Shown here in pieces: positions 21,622-33,498 of a stretch of 64,000 nucleotides of DNA. The notes beneath the pieces were generated by a model. It ran no database searches and was not told the origin of the DNA. It saw only the letters and a program-made list of their open reading frames with translations. The translations under genes and the position numbers were made by a program. Position 1 is the first letter of the stretch. Every line of letters starts with the position of its first letter. The DNA comes from Fallopia convolvulus (taxonomy: Eukaryota > Streptophyta > Magnoliopsida > Caryophyllales > Polygonaceae): the NCBI GenBank assembly GCA_964016875.1, contig OZ024721.1, positions 7,569,001 through 7,633,000 on the forward strand, given 5' to 3'.

Positions 21622-22158
21622 ATGGACACTACTAGCCCAGATTATATATCGTCCCGCGTCAAGAAGTTGAATGAACTTCACGAGCACGAGATCGTGGTAG
21701 CCCTTACGCACGTGATCTCGGGATCGGGGGAGTGTCCAGAAGCAACGACGAGTTCCAGCGCCGGCGGACCAGCACTGCATGTGCAGCCCAGCCCGTCAAT
21801 GGCGGCAAGCGGGCACGTGATCTCGGGGGAATATCCTTTAGCAATGACGACTACGAGTTCCAGCGTCGGTGTACTAGCACTGCATGCGCAGCCCAGCCCG
21901 TCGAGTGGTAATCCCGGGGGCATCAAGAAGTACAAGGGCGTAAGACAGAGGCCATCGGGGAGATGGGGCGCGGAGATAAGAAACAGGCACAAGGCCCCGC
22001 CCAACGAGTGGCTGGGCACCTACAACACGCCCGAAGAGGCCGCCATGGCCTACGACAGGGCCGCCATCAGGCTTCATGGGCCCCAGGCAAGGCTCAACTT
22101 CCCTGATCTCCTCCATCACTACCAGCAGCAGAATCCACCTGGCCCTGGGGATGGATAA
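21622..22158 (+). CDS. AP2/ERF transcription factor, group X-like
   Basis: Single-exon gene of 178 residues, intact. One AP2/ERF domain spans about residues 104-162 (YKGVRQRP, WGAEIR, WLGTYNTPEEAAMAYDRAA, ARLNFP), so it is an ERF-family DNA-binding protein expected to recognise GCC-box-like sites in the nucleus. The N-terminal EIVVALTHVISG resembles the conserved N-terminal motif of group X ERFs (ABR1, RAP2.6, ERF109-like), many of which respond to wounding and stress; this subgroup call is inference. Position 113 of the domain has Gly where Trp-Gly-Lys is more usual (RPSGRW). Residues 30-64 and 65-99 are a tandem duplication (105 bp; 21709-21813 and 21814-21918), which lengthens the N-terminus and repeats HVISG. 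A possible poly(A) signal AATAAA lies near 22198. Confidence 0.9.
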   Translation: MDTTSPDYISSRVKKLNELHEHEIVVALTHVISGSGECPEATTSSSAGGPALHVQPSPSMAASGHVISGEYPLAMTTTSSSVGVLALHAQPSPSSGNPGGIKKYKGVRQRPSGRWGAEIRNRHKAPPNEWLGTYNTPEEAAMAYDRAAIRLHGPQARLNFPDLLHHYQQQNPPGPGDG

Positions 22159-22299
22159 CCAGTTAACCACAACACTTGCCTCCACATTGTTTTTCAGTAA
22201 TAAAAATCACCTGAAATGTAGCTACAAGTTAACTTTCCGTTTTGATCTTGTTAGTATTTTTAGGTAGTGTGATCATGCATCAATGTATTGCTGTTAGTT

Positions 22300-23115
22300 A
22301 GTTGCTTTATTAATTGTAGGAGCCAAACATATTGCCTTATAATAAGTTTTCCCTTTCCATATAAATCAGAAAACGGTGAGCAAATGCTTCATCACCACAA
22401 AAAGAAGAAAAACACTAGTCCATCTGTTCTTTAAAAATTCACTATTCCATTGATCATTGACCATTTTGTTGAATTCAGTAGGAATTTCAGCGTACTCAAC
22501 GACTATGAGTTTACTTATCGTACATGGTGATGCCATATATTTATAATGGAGGAAAGAGAAAGGATCGAAAATTCTATTTCTAGGGCAGGCTAAGATTCCT
22601 TGACCCTCAAGCAAGTGATATCTTGCCCCCTAATCCACGCGGAAATTCTATCTTTCAATTTAGATAGATTCCTCCATCATAATGATAAGAAAAGTAATAA
22701 TTTATTCCACTAAAAAAAAGCAATAATTTAATAAGGAAAATAATAAAGAAGGTTGATAAAATATTTACAAAAATAATTTTTAATTATTTACCTGCTCACA
22801 AATGTCCCACTTGAATGTTAGTTGTTTTCGATTGCGTTGCAACTAAGACTCGAGTACTCTAGGACCTATTTGAAGTGGTCATATGGATTAGTCAATGGGT
22901 CCCCAAGCACATTTGTATATTTGTATATTCATATATTCGTATATTCGTACATCCATGAACGATGATCATGAGATCCATGTTCTCCTTTAAGCATATACAA
23001 CTGCTGGATATTAAGATATACTCTTTGGAACAAGCAAAACAGAGGAGAGAGAGAACAGAATAAAGGTTCATGGCCAGGATTTTATTTAAAAAACAAGAAA
23101 ACACAAAAACACAAA
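22300..23115. other. No gene seen
   Basis: AT-rich DNA without recognisable coding or element ends. A short degenerate 10-bp repeat (TATTCGTATA-like) lies at about 22915-22950. Minus-strand open frames of about 80 residues (22366-22614, 22892-23143) match nothing I recognise. Confidence 0.5.
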
Positions 23116-23269
23116 AAATAAATGAGTTTGTTCCATTAGTCATTCTTAAACCAACATCTATGCGAGAGAGGCTTCAAAAGGTGCTTATTGTCAGCGATTT
23201 GCGATTGCAACTACGAGGCCCGCGGTCGTGGCGATAATCCACGATCACAATTTTCTCTACAGGAAAAAT

Positions 23270-24226
23270 TTCTTCAAATGAACGACATTCCAAGTCTGAG
23301 GGACAACGTCCCGTCAAGACTCTTCACCGAGTAAGCTCCTAGACCATATGCTACAATCACTTGATACGGTCCCTCCCAATTAGGGCCAAGCTTGCCATCT
23401 ACGGGATCACATGTGCTTCCTGTGACCCATCGAATCACAAGGTCATCGAATCGAAAAATGCAATATCTCACGTGTCGGGCTATGTCTCATTTGGCTGCTA
23501 GTTGGTAGGTCGTGTGTCGTAGAGTTGTTGTGTCTCGGCGTTCCTCGACGAAGTCGAGGTGGTCGGAAAGAGCGCGACTATTCTCTTCAGGATCAAACAA
23601 TGCTATTCTCAAGGTTGGCATGCCGACTTCTAGCTGAATTACCGCTTCTATGCGATATGCTAAAGCGAAAGGGCGATTCCCTAGTCGGTCTACGCGGGGT
23701 GGACGGGTGGTGTGATAGGCCCATAACATAGTTGTTAGCTCTTCAGTCCATCTTCTCTAGTTTTTTTAAGGCGCTTCTTTAACCCTTTAACGATTACTTT
23801 ATTTGTTGCCTTGGCTTGCCCATTTTCTTGCAAATAGCCGACAGAAGAGTAGATGTTTTTGATGTCCATCCCTTTGCAATAAACCTTAAATTTCTCGTTG
23901 TTGAATTGTCTCACGTTGTCGGAGATGAGAGCAAAAGGGATCATGAAGCGTGTGATAATATGTTCCCAAACGAACTTTTGAGTGTCGGAATCATGAATGT
24001 TTGTTAAGGGCTTTGCCTCCACCCATTTAGTGAAATAGTATGTGGCGGTAATTAGATAATGCACGTTCTCGAGTGCTCGCGAAAAGGGACCGACGATATC
24101 AAATCCCCAAAGCACGAAAGGTCATGGACTAGTCAAGGCGTGGAGGTCCTCAACTGCCATGTGTGTGAGCCTAGTGAACCTTTGACATTTATCACACTTC
24201 CTCACATATAACTATGCATCATTTTA
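23270..24226 (-). pseudogene. Ty3/gypsy integrase fragment
   Basis: Read on the minus strand: zinc-binding remnant RKCDKCQRFT (about 24190), integrase core (FDIVGPFSRAL, YYFTKWVEAKPL, ISDNVRQFNNEKF; 24115-23735), then FALAY-EAVI-EVGMP (23729-23487) and the C-terminal NWEGPYQV region (23471-23274). The order is right but frames shift between blocks, the DNG motif reads DNV, and no LTR is attached on the right. The downstream tail (23120-23270) shares sequence with the relic at 30030-30440 in reverse orientation. The style is Tat-like (WNV, EVGMP). Confidence 0.8.
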
Positions 24227-24305
24227 TGTAACACCCCTATTTTACAACAATGAGTATTACCGCTAGTGACTGACTTTGGACGGGAAAAATCCCATCAAAG
24301 TCACC
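24227..24305. repeat. Fragment of an LTR-like repeat
   Basis: Begins TGTAACACCCCTATTTT and shares about 75 bp, with several mismatches, with the start of the repeat near 58005. It is sandwiched between the integrase relic and the LINE relic. Confidence 0.45.
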
Positions 24306-24973
24306 CAAGGGTTGAGTTTTTCGGTGTGGATTGGCATTCCAAGGTAGCGAATTGGGAAGGAGCCAATTTCAAAGCCCAAAATTTCACCTAGGCTTTTGTT
24401 CTCTTCCTCCGAGTGGTCTCCTCCAAAGAACATTCGGCTTTTGTGAGTGTTGGATAAGAGCCCCAAGGCTCTTCCAAAGTCAAGGAGGCAAAGTTCGATT
24501 GCTTGTAGGGTATTTTGGTGTGGTTTGCAAAAAAGATGAGGAGGACATCGACAAAGTCTATTTTTGTGAGTTTGGAGCGTCGACATTAAGGGGGTGGAAA
24601 TGGAACCCTTTCGTGGTTCTTGTTCTTTCTAGGTTACGGTTGAAGACTTCCATGATGAGTACAAAGAGGAAGGGTGAAAGAGGGTCACCTTGTTGGAGGC
24701 CTCTCTCGCCGGCAATGAAGCCTTTGGCCTTGCCATTTATAAGAATGGAGTAGCGGGGTGTTTGGTCATTTTAGAGGATGAGTTGCATGAGCCAATAAGT
24801 CAACCCGAAGTAGTGTAGGGATCTCTATAGGAAGGTCCAATCTACACTATCAAAAGCCTTATGGAGATCAACTTCTAGCAAACATATTGGAGACGCATTT
24901 TGTTTTATAGTGGGCGGCTAGTTCTTAGGCTACCATGATGTTGTGTGAAATTGAACGGCCCGGGACAAAGGCG
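24306..24973 (-). pseudogene. LINE reverse transcriptase, 3' half of a split copy
   Basis: Minus-strand translation gives LINE reverse-transcriptase motifs in order: AFVPGRSIS (about 24955), EVDLHKAFDSVDW (24840-24882), FIAGERGLQQGDPLSP (about 24675-24720), then KSRMFFGG and RYLGMPIH (about 24340-24450). Several stops and frameshifts are present. The 5' half of the same domain lies at 29684-30010; the LTR element at 24979-29678 separates them. No poly(A) tail is seen at the left end. Confidence 0.8.
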
Positions 24974-24978
24974 CCTTG

Positions 24979-26340
24979 TGACGAGCACTTTTATGTCGCT
25001 GTAAAAGCACTGTCAAAGAAATATCCTAACTTCCAAACCTAAGTATAGTGGAAGCAATGGTCGAACCCACAGGGACTCAGATTACTTGTATTTAAATAAT
25101 ATTACTAAGTAAGAGGGGGGTTTTATGATTTCAAACTATTTATCTAAATAAATAAAGCAAAGCAAATAAAATGATTAGAAATTCAAATATAGAGAAAAGT
25201 GTCCAACTAGTTCGTATCCATTGCATACATGAGTTTTGATCCTTGATTATTCTTATTTCGATTTCCCTTGACTAATCTATTGTGAATTCATGGAATACAA
25301 GCTTAAAGTGGTTATTAATATACACCGTCTTTAACAACCTTTTAATCAATTAACCTAGAAAACTTTCTATGTCAAATTGATCATGCAAATAAGTTCAAAG
25401 CATTCAATAGAAACATAATTCATGAATTCCACCGTCTATTCATGAAGTTTTGTGATTAAACCCTCCTCCTTTTATTAATCTTATTCCACCTTCTATAAGC
25501 TTAATCAAAGGATTCATCCATGAATAACCAAATTCCACCGTCTATTTAGTTACTCTAGTTGTAATTCAACCTAGAAATAGAATAGGTGATCAAGCTATTA
25601 AAATCTTAAGTGAATCTAAACAACCAAGCACGGAGAGATTCAATCTAATCAAGGTAAATAGAAATAATTCAAACCTCACAAACAATCATGCATACAATTT
25701 CAACTAACTAGTTGGACATGGGAAATTTAGCTAGAATAAGACATTAAAGAAGAATTAAACTTACAAGAGTTTGATTTGTCTTCAATATTGCAAACTAGGG
25801 TTTTTGTCTCCCAAGAGTTCTCCAATTCAAATTAATGTAAAAGCAAAGTAATAGAAAGCATATATCTCTAAAGAAACCCTAAGAAAGTATTTATATGATA
25901 TCAAAAACATCCAAAAATACTAATAAAGTCGGCCCAAAAGATAACATGGAGGCCCAAGTCAGCGTCGGATCAACGCGCTGAAGCGCGGTCAAAGGCACCC
26001 ATAGCGCGGTCGCGCTCTCCTGATCCTGCCCGCGCTTCAGCCATAGTAAGTTCGTCCCTTCGGCTCTGGCACACTCCTCCTGGCGCGGTTTGGCACTCCT
26101 CTTGGTTTGTGATTTTTCCTTCGGTTCTTCTCTTTAATGCTATCCACGCGTTCTTCAGTTCGATCCTTAGCCTCACACCAACCATGCTTCACCTCCCATC
26201 CTACAATATAGCACACAAACGCGTAGATTCTGAACTAAACCGAAATAAAACTTAAACTATAACTTAAAGTAAAACTATCTAAAAATGCATAAAATGGGAA
26301 TAAAAACTTGCTCTAAAACCTATATCTATATGCTCTATCA
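24979..26340. repeat. Left LTR of the LARD-like element
   Basis: 1362 bp, TG...CA. It contains GGTCGAACCCACAGGGACTC near 25060, a motif also present in variant form (GGTCGATCCCACAAGGACTC) in the solo LTR at 33499, so the two families may be distantly related. Relative to the right copy it has an extra 20 bp near 25425. Confidence 0.8.
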
Positions 26341-28667
26341 AATTCCCACATGCTTGAACCTTGCTTGTACTCAAGCAAGACATAAAATCAATCTCACCAC
26401 AAACAAGCAAGCTATGAATTCCATCCATTTTCAAGAAACTCAAACTTAACCATGAAATCGTTGCATACATTTAATGAAAGCTTCAAACCAAGCTATCAAT
26501 CCATTCTAACCCTCACCAAGGTATATGTGTTTGCACTCAACGCTCAAGTGTTTAAAAGGGTATGTGTTTTCGCTCAAAAATCATCCTTGAATGCCAACTA
26601 CCATATGCTTGCATCAGTTTACTAAATCTCCACCACGGATGTTCAAACGCAAAACGTAAATCATGAGGTATTTTTCAAGGTCGTAATGGGGCCAAGGTAT
26701 AGACAAGTAGGTGTGGATCATTATTTGGCCATGTGGTGCTAAATCCGGGAACTAGAATCAACTAAAACCCAAATTACATTAACACTCACTCTCAAAACAT
26801 CATCCCAACTTGCTCTTCCATTTCTTCCATTACTTACTTTAAACACTTCTTTCTTTCTTTTGCTCATCTTTTGATTTTCTTTCCACAAACCCAATTGAGA
26901 TCCATTCTTTTTTTTCATTCTTCTCTCACAAGAACAACTTTGCAATTTATACACAAAACACCATCTCAATCAACCATTCATACCAAACTTTCACTCAAAG
27001 GATTTTCAATGAACATTACCAACATCCTTAACTTTTTTTCAATTTGCACATTCTCCTCAATTACACCTTTTCAAACTTCCTTTCAAACCCCAAAGTACAT
27101 CATATAACCCACAAAATTCCCCTAGTCAAATCCTAATTCCCGGATAAGGGTCAAGCTTATTAGGCTAGGAACAATTTTTGTGGAGCTAAAAATCAAGGTT
27201 AAGGCTCAAAACAATGGGGCTACAAAAAAAAAGTATAATGTAGGGTAGATAAGGATACAAATGAGCTAAAGAAAATTTGTCTTAATCATTTTTACGTCAT
27301 GCATTCAAATCATATAATGTGACCTCGAAAAAGAATCTAAATGCAAGTTCTAGAGTTTAAATAATCAAAGAGATGCACTCAATAATTTCATGCAAAAATA
27401 GCATATAAAGGCTCAAAAGATCTCACAAGGCAACAATTGGTTAGAACTTCATAAATAACTCAAATTCTCACTTTCATGTATACTCCTTCATAATCAAACA
27501 ATTCTTATTTTAGAACTTTCATCAATAACTAACATGTCATGGGATATGAAATCATGCTCACTCAATAAACAAGTGGTTCCAAGGGGAAAAATGAATCCTA
27601 AAATGCAAACAAAACCTTTTTTTTAAATTTTCTGAATTTTTCAAATTTTTATCGGATTTTTCAAACTTTTAATCAATGCATAACAATAAAATAAACATGC
27701 AAATGCAACTACATGAACTAACTACAACTAAGCACTTATGACAAAATAAAGAATCCCCTTCCCCTATGCTTAAAGTTTACTTTGTCCCCAAAGTAAAAGA
27801 AAAGTGAAGAGAAAAAGAAACTAACCTCATCATCAGAGCTTCACACACTCAAGAATCTACTCCTATGTCGGTGGTGGTGGTGGTGGTGGGTATCCCGGGT
27901 ATGGATATGCAAGATTTGGAAATCCGGGATATGGGTGATAAACAAAGGAAAAGGAAGCTCGACGTGGTGAAGAAAGAAGGGTAAAGGGAGAGGCCGAAAA
28001 CTTTAGGTATTAAGTGTTGAACGCGCGTCGGGGCGCGGTTTGGCCTGGCGGGAGCGCGGTCGCGCTCCCAGCGGTTTTGCCCGCACAGACGACGCAGAAA
28101 CTTAGTCCCTCTGAGCGTGGCTTGTGCGACCGTACCACGGTCGCGCTCCACCTAGATTCGCTCGCGCTCAGCCTCTTCGACTTGCTGCTGGCGATGCGCG
28201 GGTACGGGCCCATGAGCGCGGGAGCGTATTGGCTTCCTCAAACTGCATGTACCTGCTTCTCGACTTTACCTAAAACTAAGAGCACAAACAAACCAAAACA
28301 AAACAAAAACAACCCGAAAAGAAAACTTATTCTAGAAAACAAAGAAAAACTAAACTTAAAGCTTGGGTTGCCTCCCAAGAAGCGCTTGTTTAACGTCATT
28401 AGCTTGACACATTACCGCTCATGTACTAGGCTCGTCCAAAACCGTCTCTTCAAGAATAGCATTGCTAAATTCTTCAAAATACGGTTTCAAGCGTTGTCCA
28501 TCCCCTCTTTGCATTAAATGAGTGGATCCAGCATCTAGAAAGGCGGACTTAAAGTGGATCGGTGATTGCTTGATCTCCACGTACATTAGGACCCTGCAAA
28601 ACAAAAAAAACAAGCTTCTTGCTTGGCAATGTTAGTTGCATGGGCTTAAAGCCCGATAGCAAGGGTG

Positions 28668-29678
28668 GTTATTAATATACACCGTCTTAAACAACCTTTT
28701 AATCAATTAACCTAGAAAACTTTCTATGTCAAATTGATCATGCAAATAAGTTCAAAGCATTCAATAGAAACATAATTCATGAAGTTTTATGATTAAACCC
28801 TCCTCCTTTGATTAATCTTATTCCACCGTCTATAAGTTTAATCAAAGGATTCATCCATGAATAACCAAATTCCACCGTCTATTTAGTTACTCTAGTTGTA
28901 ATTCAACCTAGAAATAGAATAGGTGATCAAGCTATTAAAATCCTAAGTGAATCTAAACAATCAAGCATGGAGAGATTCAATCTAATCAAGGTAATTGGAA
29001 ATAATTCAAACCTCACAAACAATCATGCATACAATTTCAACTAACTAGTTGGACATGGGAAATTTAGCTAGAATAAGACATTAAAGAAGAATTAAACTTA
29101 CAAGAGTTTGATTTATCTTCAATATTGCAAACTAGGGTTTTTGTTTCCCAAGAGTTCTCCAATTCAAATTAACGTAAAAAAAAGCAATAGAAAGCATGTA
29201 TCTCTAAAGAAACCCTAAGAAAATATTTATATGATATCAAAAACATCCAAAAATACTAAAAAAGTCGGCCTAAAAGATAACACGGAGGCCCAAGTCAGCG
29301 TCGGATCAACGCGCCGAAGCGCGGTCAAAGGCACCCATAGCGCGGTCGCGCTCTCCCTGATCATGCCCGCGCTTCAGCCGCAGTAACTTCGTCCCTTCGG
29401 CGCTGGCACACTCCTCCTGGCGTGGTTTGGCACTCCTCTTGGTTTGTGATTTTTCCTTCGGTTCTTCTCTTTAATGATATCCACGCGTTCTTCAGTTTGA
29501 TCCCTAGCCTCACACCAACCATGCTTGACCTCCCATCCTACAATATAGCACACAACCGCGTAGATTCCGAACTAAACCGAAATAAAACTTAAACTACAAC
29601 TTAAAGTAAAACTCTATCTAAAAATGCATAAAACGGGAATAAAAACATGCTCTAAACCTATATCTATATGCTCTATGA
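28668..29678. repeat. Right LTR of the LARD-like element, 5'-truncated
   Basis: About 1010 bp aligned to 25311-26340 of the left LTR, with scattered substitutions. The junction at about 28667 joins unrelated sequence (AGCCCGATAGCAAGGG) to the middle of the LTR, so a deletion removed the interior end and the LTR start. Confidence 0.75.
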
Positions 29679-29683
29679 CCTTG

Positions 29684-30010
29684 CCCAAACGAGATGATTT
29701 TTGTGAGGAAGGGGCGTATTCAGCTTACAAAGATTTTTGAGATGGCTTTGAGCAAGGTGTTGCAACAAGAAATGGGTCTAAAAGTTTTTCATGTGGAAAG
29801 GTTGTCATGTTTGGGAATGAGGCTCACAAAGGTATTGTTCCAATCCCTCAACAATCTCCCATAGAGGAAGAATTCTTGCACGACTTTGATCACGTCCTCC
29901 TTGATGATATTCCAAGACTTCTTCAAGAAACTACTATTAAATCCATTGGACTCCGAGGACTTGTTTGAGTCGATATCAACAAAGGCTTTCCTTATCTCTT
30001 CACTATTCGG
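29684..30010 (-). pseudogene. LINE reverse transcriptase, 5' half of the split copy
   Basis: The minus strand gives the start of a LINE reverse transcriptase: SFLKKSWNIIKEDVI, FVSLIPK, FRPIS and KIISFGQ, leading towards the insertion point. With the block at 24306-24973 it rebuilds one continuous domain in correct order. The endonuclease part upstream is absent, as the next sequence (from 30030) is gypsy-derived. Frameshifts are present. Confidence 0.75.
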
Positions 30011-30029
30011 GACAAGGGTAATGCTAGAG

Positions 30030-30440
30030 ATGTCGTCAAGACGCTGCTACTATACGTATCATATCCAATCAACGGGCAACCGAATGGGTCGTAGCCCAAC
30101 ACGTGAGATACGTACTTTTCGAGTCGGTGATCTTGTACTTCGACAGGTCAAGATGGAAAGCTTGACCCGAATTGGGAGTGATTGCAGCATATGGTTGAGG
30201 AACCTAATCGTTGAAGAGTCTTGACGAGAATGTCGTCCCTCGGACTTGGAATGTCGCTCGTTTGAAGAAATTTTTCCCGTAAAGAAATCTGCAACTGCGA
30301 ATTATCACCGTGATCGCGGGTTTATCTTCGCAACTGGGCCTCATAGCCACGATTGCAGATCGCCGACTGTGAACATCTTATGAAGCCCCTCGCATAGATG
30401 TCGGTTTTGAGAATGGCTAATGGAACAAACTGCTCTTCTG
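30030..30440 (+). pseudogene. Ty3/gypsy integrase C-terminus and tail, relic
   Basis: Plus-strand fragments FRVGDLVLRQVK (about 30120-30155), then in other frames TWNVAR and a Lys-Phe-Phe-Pro end near 30280, as in the integrase C-terminus of Tat-like elements. The following 150 bp match the reverse complement of about 23120-23270. Very degraded. Confidence 0.6.
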
Positions 30441-30680
30441 ACTTAGCCATCAGAGGTGGATTAGGGGACCCTGTCCTCTATGTCCATTGCTTTGCATGTT
30501 CTAGGTTGAAGAGAAACTTGGAACGGAATGTGAAGAAGCAAATCAAGAAGAGCATTCATTAGTGTATTAAAGGTGAATTTTTATGCACTAACAGTTACCA
30601 TTAACCTTGTTAATCGAATATAGTAATTCACATAACTATTATGTATTTTGCTTAATTATATGCCTACTTAAGTTTATCTA
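30441..30680. other. No gene seen
   Basis: Short AT-rich stretch leading to the LINE target site; nothing recognised. Confidence 0.4.
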
Positions 30681-30693
30681 AAATTTGCACCTG

Positions 30694-33282
30694 ACAAAAT
30701 CTCCATTCACCGGGGATGAAGTATATACTGCTCACTTTTCTATGCATCCGACAAAATCTCCCGGACCGGATGGTATGTCAGCTTTGTTTTTTCAGCAACA
30801 TTGGCATATTATCGGGTATGATATTATTCATTTTGTACTTGATGTTTTGAATGGTGCTGACTTTCCCGAGGGTTTTAATAATACGTTTATTTCTCTAATT
30901 CCAAAACTTCCTGATCCTTTTCGTATGAAAGATCTTAGACCTATTAGTCTTTGTAATGTGCTTTACAAAGTGGTCTCCAAGATTCCGGCGAACAGGTTAA
31001 AGAAAGTATTGGAAAAGGTTGTGTCTACAAAGCAGAGTGCTTTTGTTCCGGGCAGGCTAATTACAGAAAATGTCCTTGCTGCGTTTGAGATTTTTCACCA
31101 TATGAAGAAGCAGAAGGGCGGAAAAAAGGTTTTTATGGCATTGAAGCTTGAGATGCCAAAAGCTTACGATAGAGTTGAATGGGTGTTTTTGGAGCATATC
31201 ATGAGGCAATTGGGTTTTTGTGAGAGGTGGATCACATTGATTATGAGATGCGTTCGAAGTGTGTCTTTCTTTGTTCTGATGGAAGGTTGCCCTTCAGAGG
31301 TTTTCTTTCTTGAAAGAGGTTTAAGACAGGGCTATCCTCTTTCCCCGTACTTGTTCTTATTATGTGCAGAGGGTTTTTCTTCTTTAATTCGAAAAAGTGT
31401 TAGGGACAAGTGGTGGAAGGGGATCAAAATTGCTAGGATGACACCGGAAGTTAGTCACTTGTTTTTCGCTGACGAAAGTATTCTTTTTGCTAGTGCAACT
31501 CGTCAACAGGCGCATGAAATGGTGAACATCCTCCATGAATATGGAGCAGCTTCGGGTCAACAAGTTAACTTTGCAAAGTCCGAGTTGTCTTTTAGCGGAA
31601 ATGTGAGTGAAGGGCTGAAACTTGCTATTCAAGGAATTTTGAATGTTCAGGAAGTTGAGAAACATGAACCTTATTTGGGATTGCCCATCATGATTGGAAG
31701 ATCAAAAAAAATTAATTTCAATCAGGTCAAAGAGAAAGTTTGGAGAAAAATTAAGTCTTGAAATGCTAGGAAGTTATCGAGGGAAGGGAAAGAGATTTTG
31801 TTGAAAGCGGTAGTGCAGGCGGTCCCTATGTACACAATGTCGTGTTTTCTTTTACCAGTTGGGTTATGCAAGGACATTTAGAAGATGATGGGTGACTTCT
31901 TTTGGAGTAATTCATCGGATAAGAGAAATGTGCATTGGCTTAACTGGAATCGTATGGGAAGAGCAAAGTTGGATGGTGGGTTGGGTTTTCGGGATTTGGA
32001 GGGGTTCAATCTTGCACTTCCTGCCAAGCAAGGATGGAGATTATTGAATGATCACAAATCTTTGCTAGCCCGGTTGTTGAAAGCAAAATACTATCCTAAC
32101 TCGTCTTTCTTGCAAGCAAAGTTAGGGCATGCTCCGAGTTATTCTTGGCGTAGTATTTTTAAGGCTAGAGAGGTGTTGGAGTCTGGTCTGATATGGTAGA
32201 TCGGCAATGGCAGTAGTGTCAATGTTTGGACGGATAAGTGGATCATGAAGCCGTTTTCTTTTAAACCGATTGGTAATTTTAAGGGGGCAAATGAAGATCT
32301 TAGAGTACTGGACTTGATCGATTGGGAGACCGGAGGTTGGAAAGAGGATGTTGTTAGAGAATGCTTTCATGAGTGTGATGCAGAATTAATACTTAAAATT
32401 CATCTGGTGGATATATAGTTGTGTGCAGGATCAACTTGTTTGGGCTCACACAAAAGATGGAAACTTTAGTGTGAAATCTGCCTATCATGCGTAGATATCA
32501 AACAAGGCTAAGAATGACAGAGGTGAATGCTCAAATGCGGGTGATAATAGGAGGTTTTGGAAGTGGATTTGGAGTATAAATGTCTTGCCCAGAGTTCGAA
32601 ATTTCTTGTGGAGGGCGTGCAGAGGAGTTTTACCTTGTAAGGCGGCTCTGGCGAGGAGAAATATTGTTCAGGATTCCATGTGTTTTCAATGTGGGCGGGA
32701 AGAAACAGTGTTGCATGTTCTGTATGGCTATGTCAAGGCAAAATTAATTTGGACACACTTTCCTGATCTTGACTCATGGGGAAAATCGATTGAATCTGTC
32801 AAAGAGTGGGCTGAGGTTGTTAGACAGTGTTCAACTGAGCAGCAACAGGAGCTTTGGACAATGCTGTTGTATGAAATCTGGCGGGCTAGGAATAAATTCA
32901 CCTTTGAAAGTGTGGTGACTGATCCGGCGGTGACGATTGCTATGACCTGTAGAGTAGCTGAGGAGTTCAAAGCTCTTAATCCTCCAAAACAGGGTAATAA
33001 GAACACTGGTGTTGAAAATTCAGGTTGGAAAAACCAGCAACTGGGTGGATAAAAATCAACTGCTATGCATCAGTTAGGGGAGAGATATGCAGTGTGGGAG
33101 TGATTGCGAGAGACAACAGAGGCGAGGTTGTTTTCTACGGTGCAAAAAGAATTCAGCCCGAATCAGAGGTAGAGGTGGCCGAGGCGGAAGCGATTCGATG
33201 GGGACTCTATAAGGCGAAGGAGATGAATATGCAGTTGATCGAGATTGAGTTTGATTGTTTGGCTTTAGTCAAGAAGCTGTAG
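30694..33282 (+). pseudogene. LINE ORF2: reverse transcriptase, zf-RVT and RNase H, broken
   Basis: The reverse transcriptase runs from about 30745 to the TGA at 31761 (FISLIPKLPDP, LRPISLCNVLYK, SAFVPGRLI, RGLRQGYPLSPYLF). The catalytic FADD motif reads FADES (31465-31479), losing the second Asp, and the first Asp motif reads LEMPKAYDRVEW. The zf-RVT linker (31885-32199, ending in TAG) and a further block (32585-33052; FLWRACRGVLPCKAAL, CFQCGREETVLHVLYG) follow in separate frames. The RNase H (33025-33282) reads KINCYAS, where Asp is expected in place of Tyr. No complete product is possible. Confidence 0.85.
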
Positions 33283-33480
33283 GGAGGCCAGATTCCAAAA
33301 TCAGCATTAGGTTCAATTGTGTCTCTTCTTGTTGAAAGCCAATGGTGCAGCTAATTGGCTTAGTAGATGGGCGCCTTTAGACCCGGTTTTCTTTGTTGGT
33401 GCTTTCAGTTTTCCGTCTGAACTCTTTGATGTTCTTGCTTTTGATCTAAAGTAATGCAGTGGTTTGATTACAAAAAAAAA
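30694..33480 (+). mobile_element. 5'-truncated L1-type LINE with 13-bp target duplication
   Basis: Flanked by AAATTTGCACCTG at 30681-30693 and 33479-33491 and ending in an A run (33472-33480), as target-primed reverse transcription produces. It carries the reverse transcriptase, a zinc-binding region and a C-terminal RNase H, and is truncated inside ORF2. It is independent of the antisense LINE at 24-30 kb. Confidence 0.9.
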
Positions 33481-33498
33481 ATTTGCACCTGCAACTAT

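Larger units (their letters stand above)
24979..29678. mobile_element. Non-coding LTR element (LARD-like) inserted in the LINE
   Basis: The left LTR 24979-26340 starts TGACGAGCAC and ends TCTATCA. The right LTR ends at 29678 (TCTATGA). The target duplication CCTTG lies at 24974-24978 and 29679-29683. The right LTR aligns with the left only from about 25311 onward, so its first 330 bp are missing. The interior, about 26341-28667, has no retrotransposon coding. A GC-rich patch at 28010-28240 (GCGCGGTCGCGCTC palindromes) resembles one inside the LTRs (25970-26060 and 29300-29400). It fits a large non-autonomous LTR element that depends on another element's proteins. Orientation was not settled. 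Confidence 0.8.
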
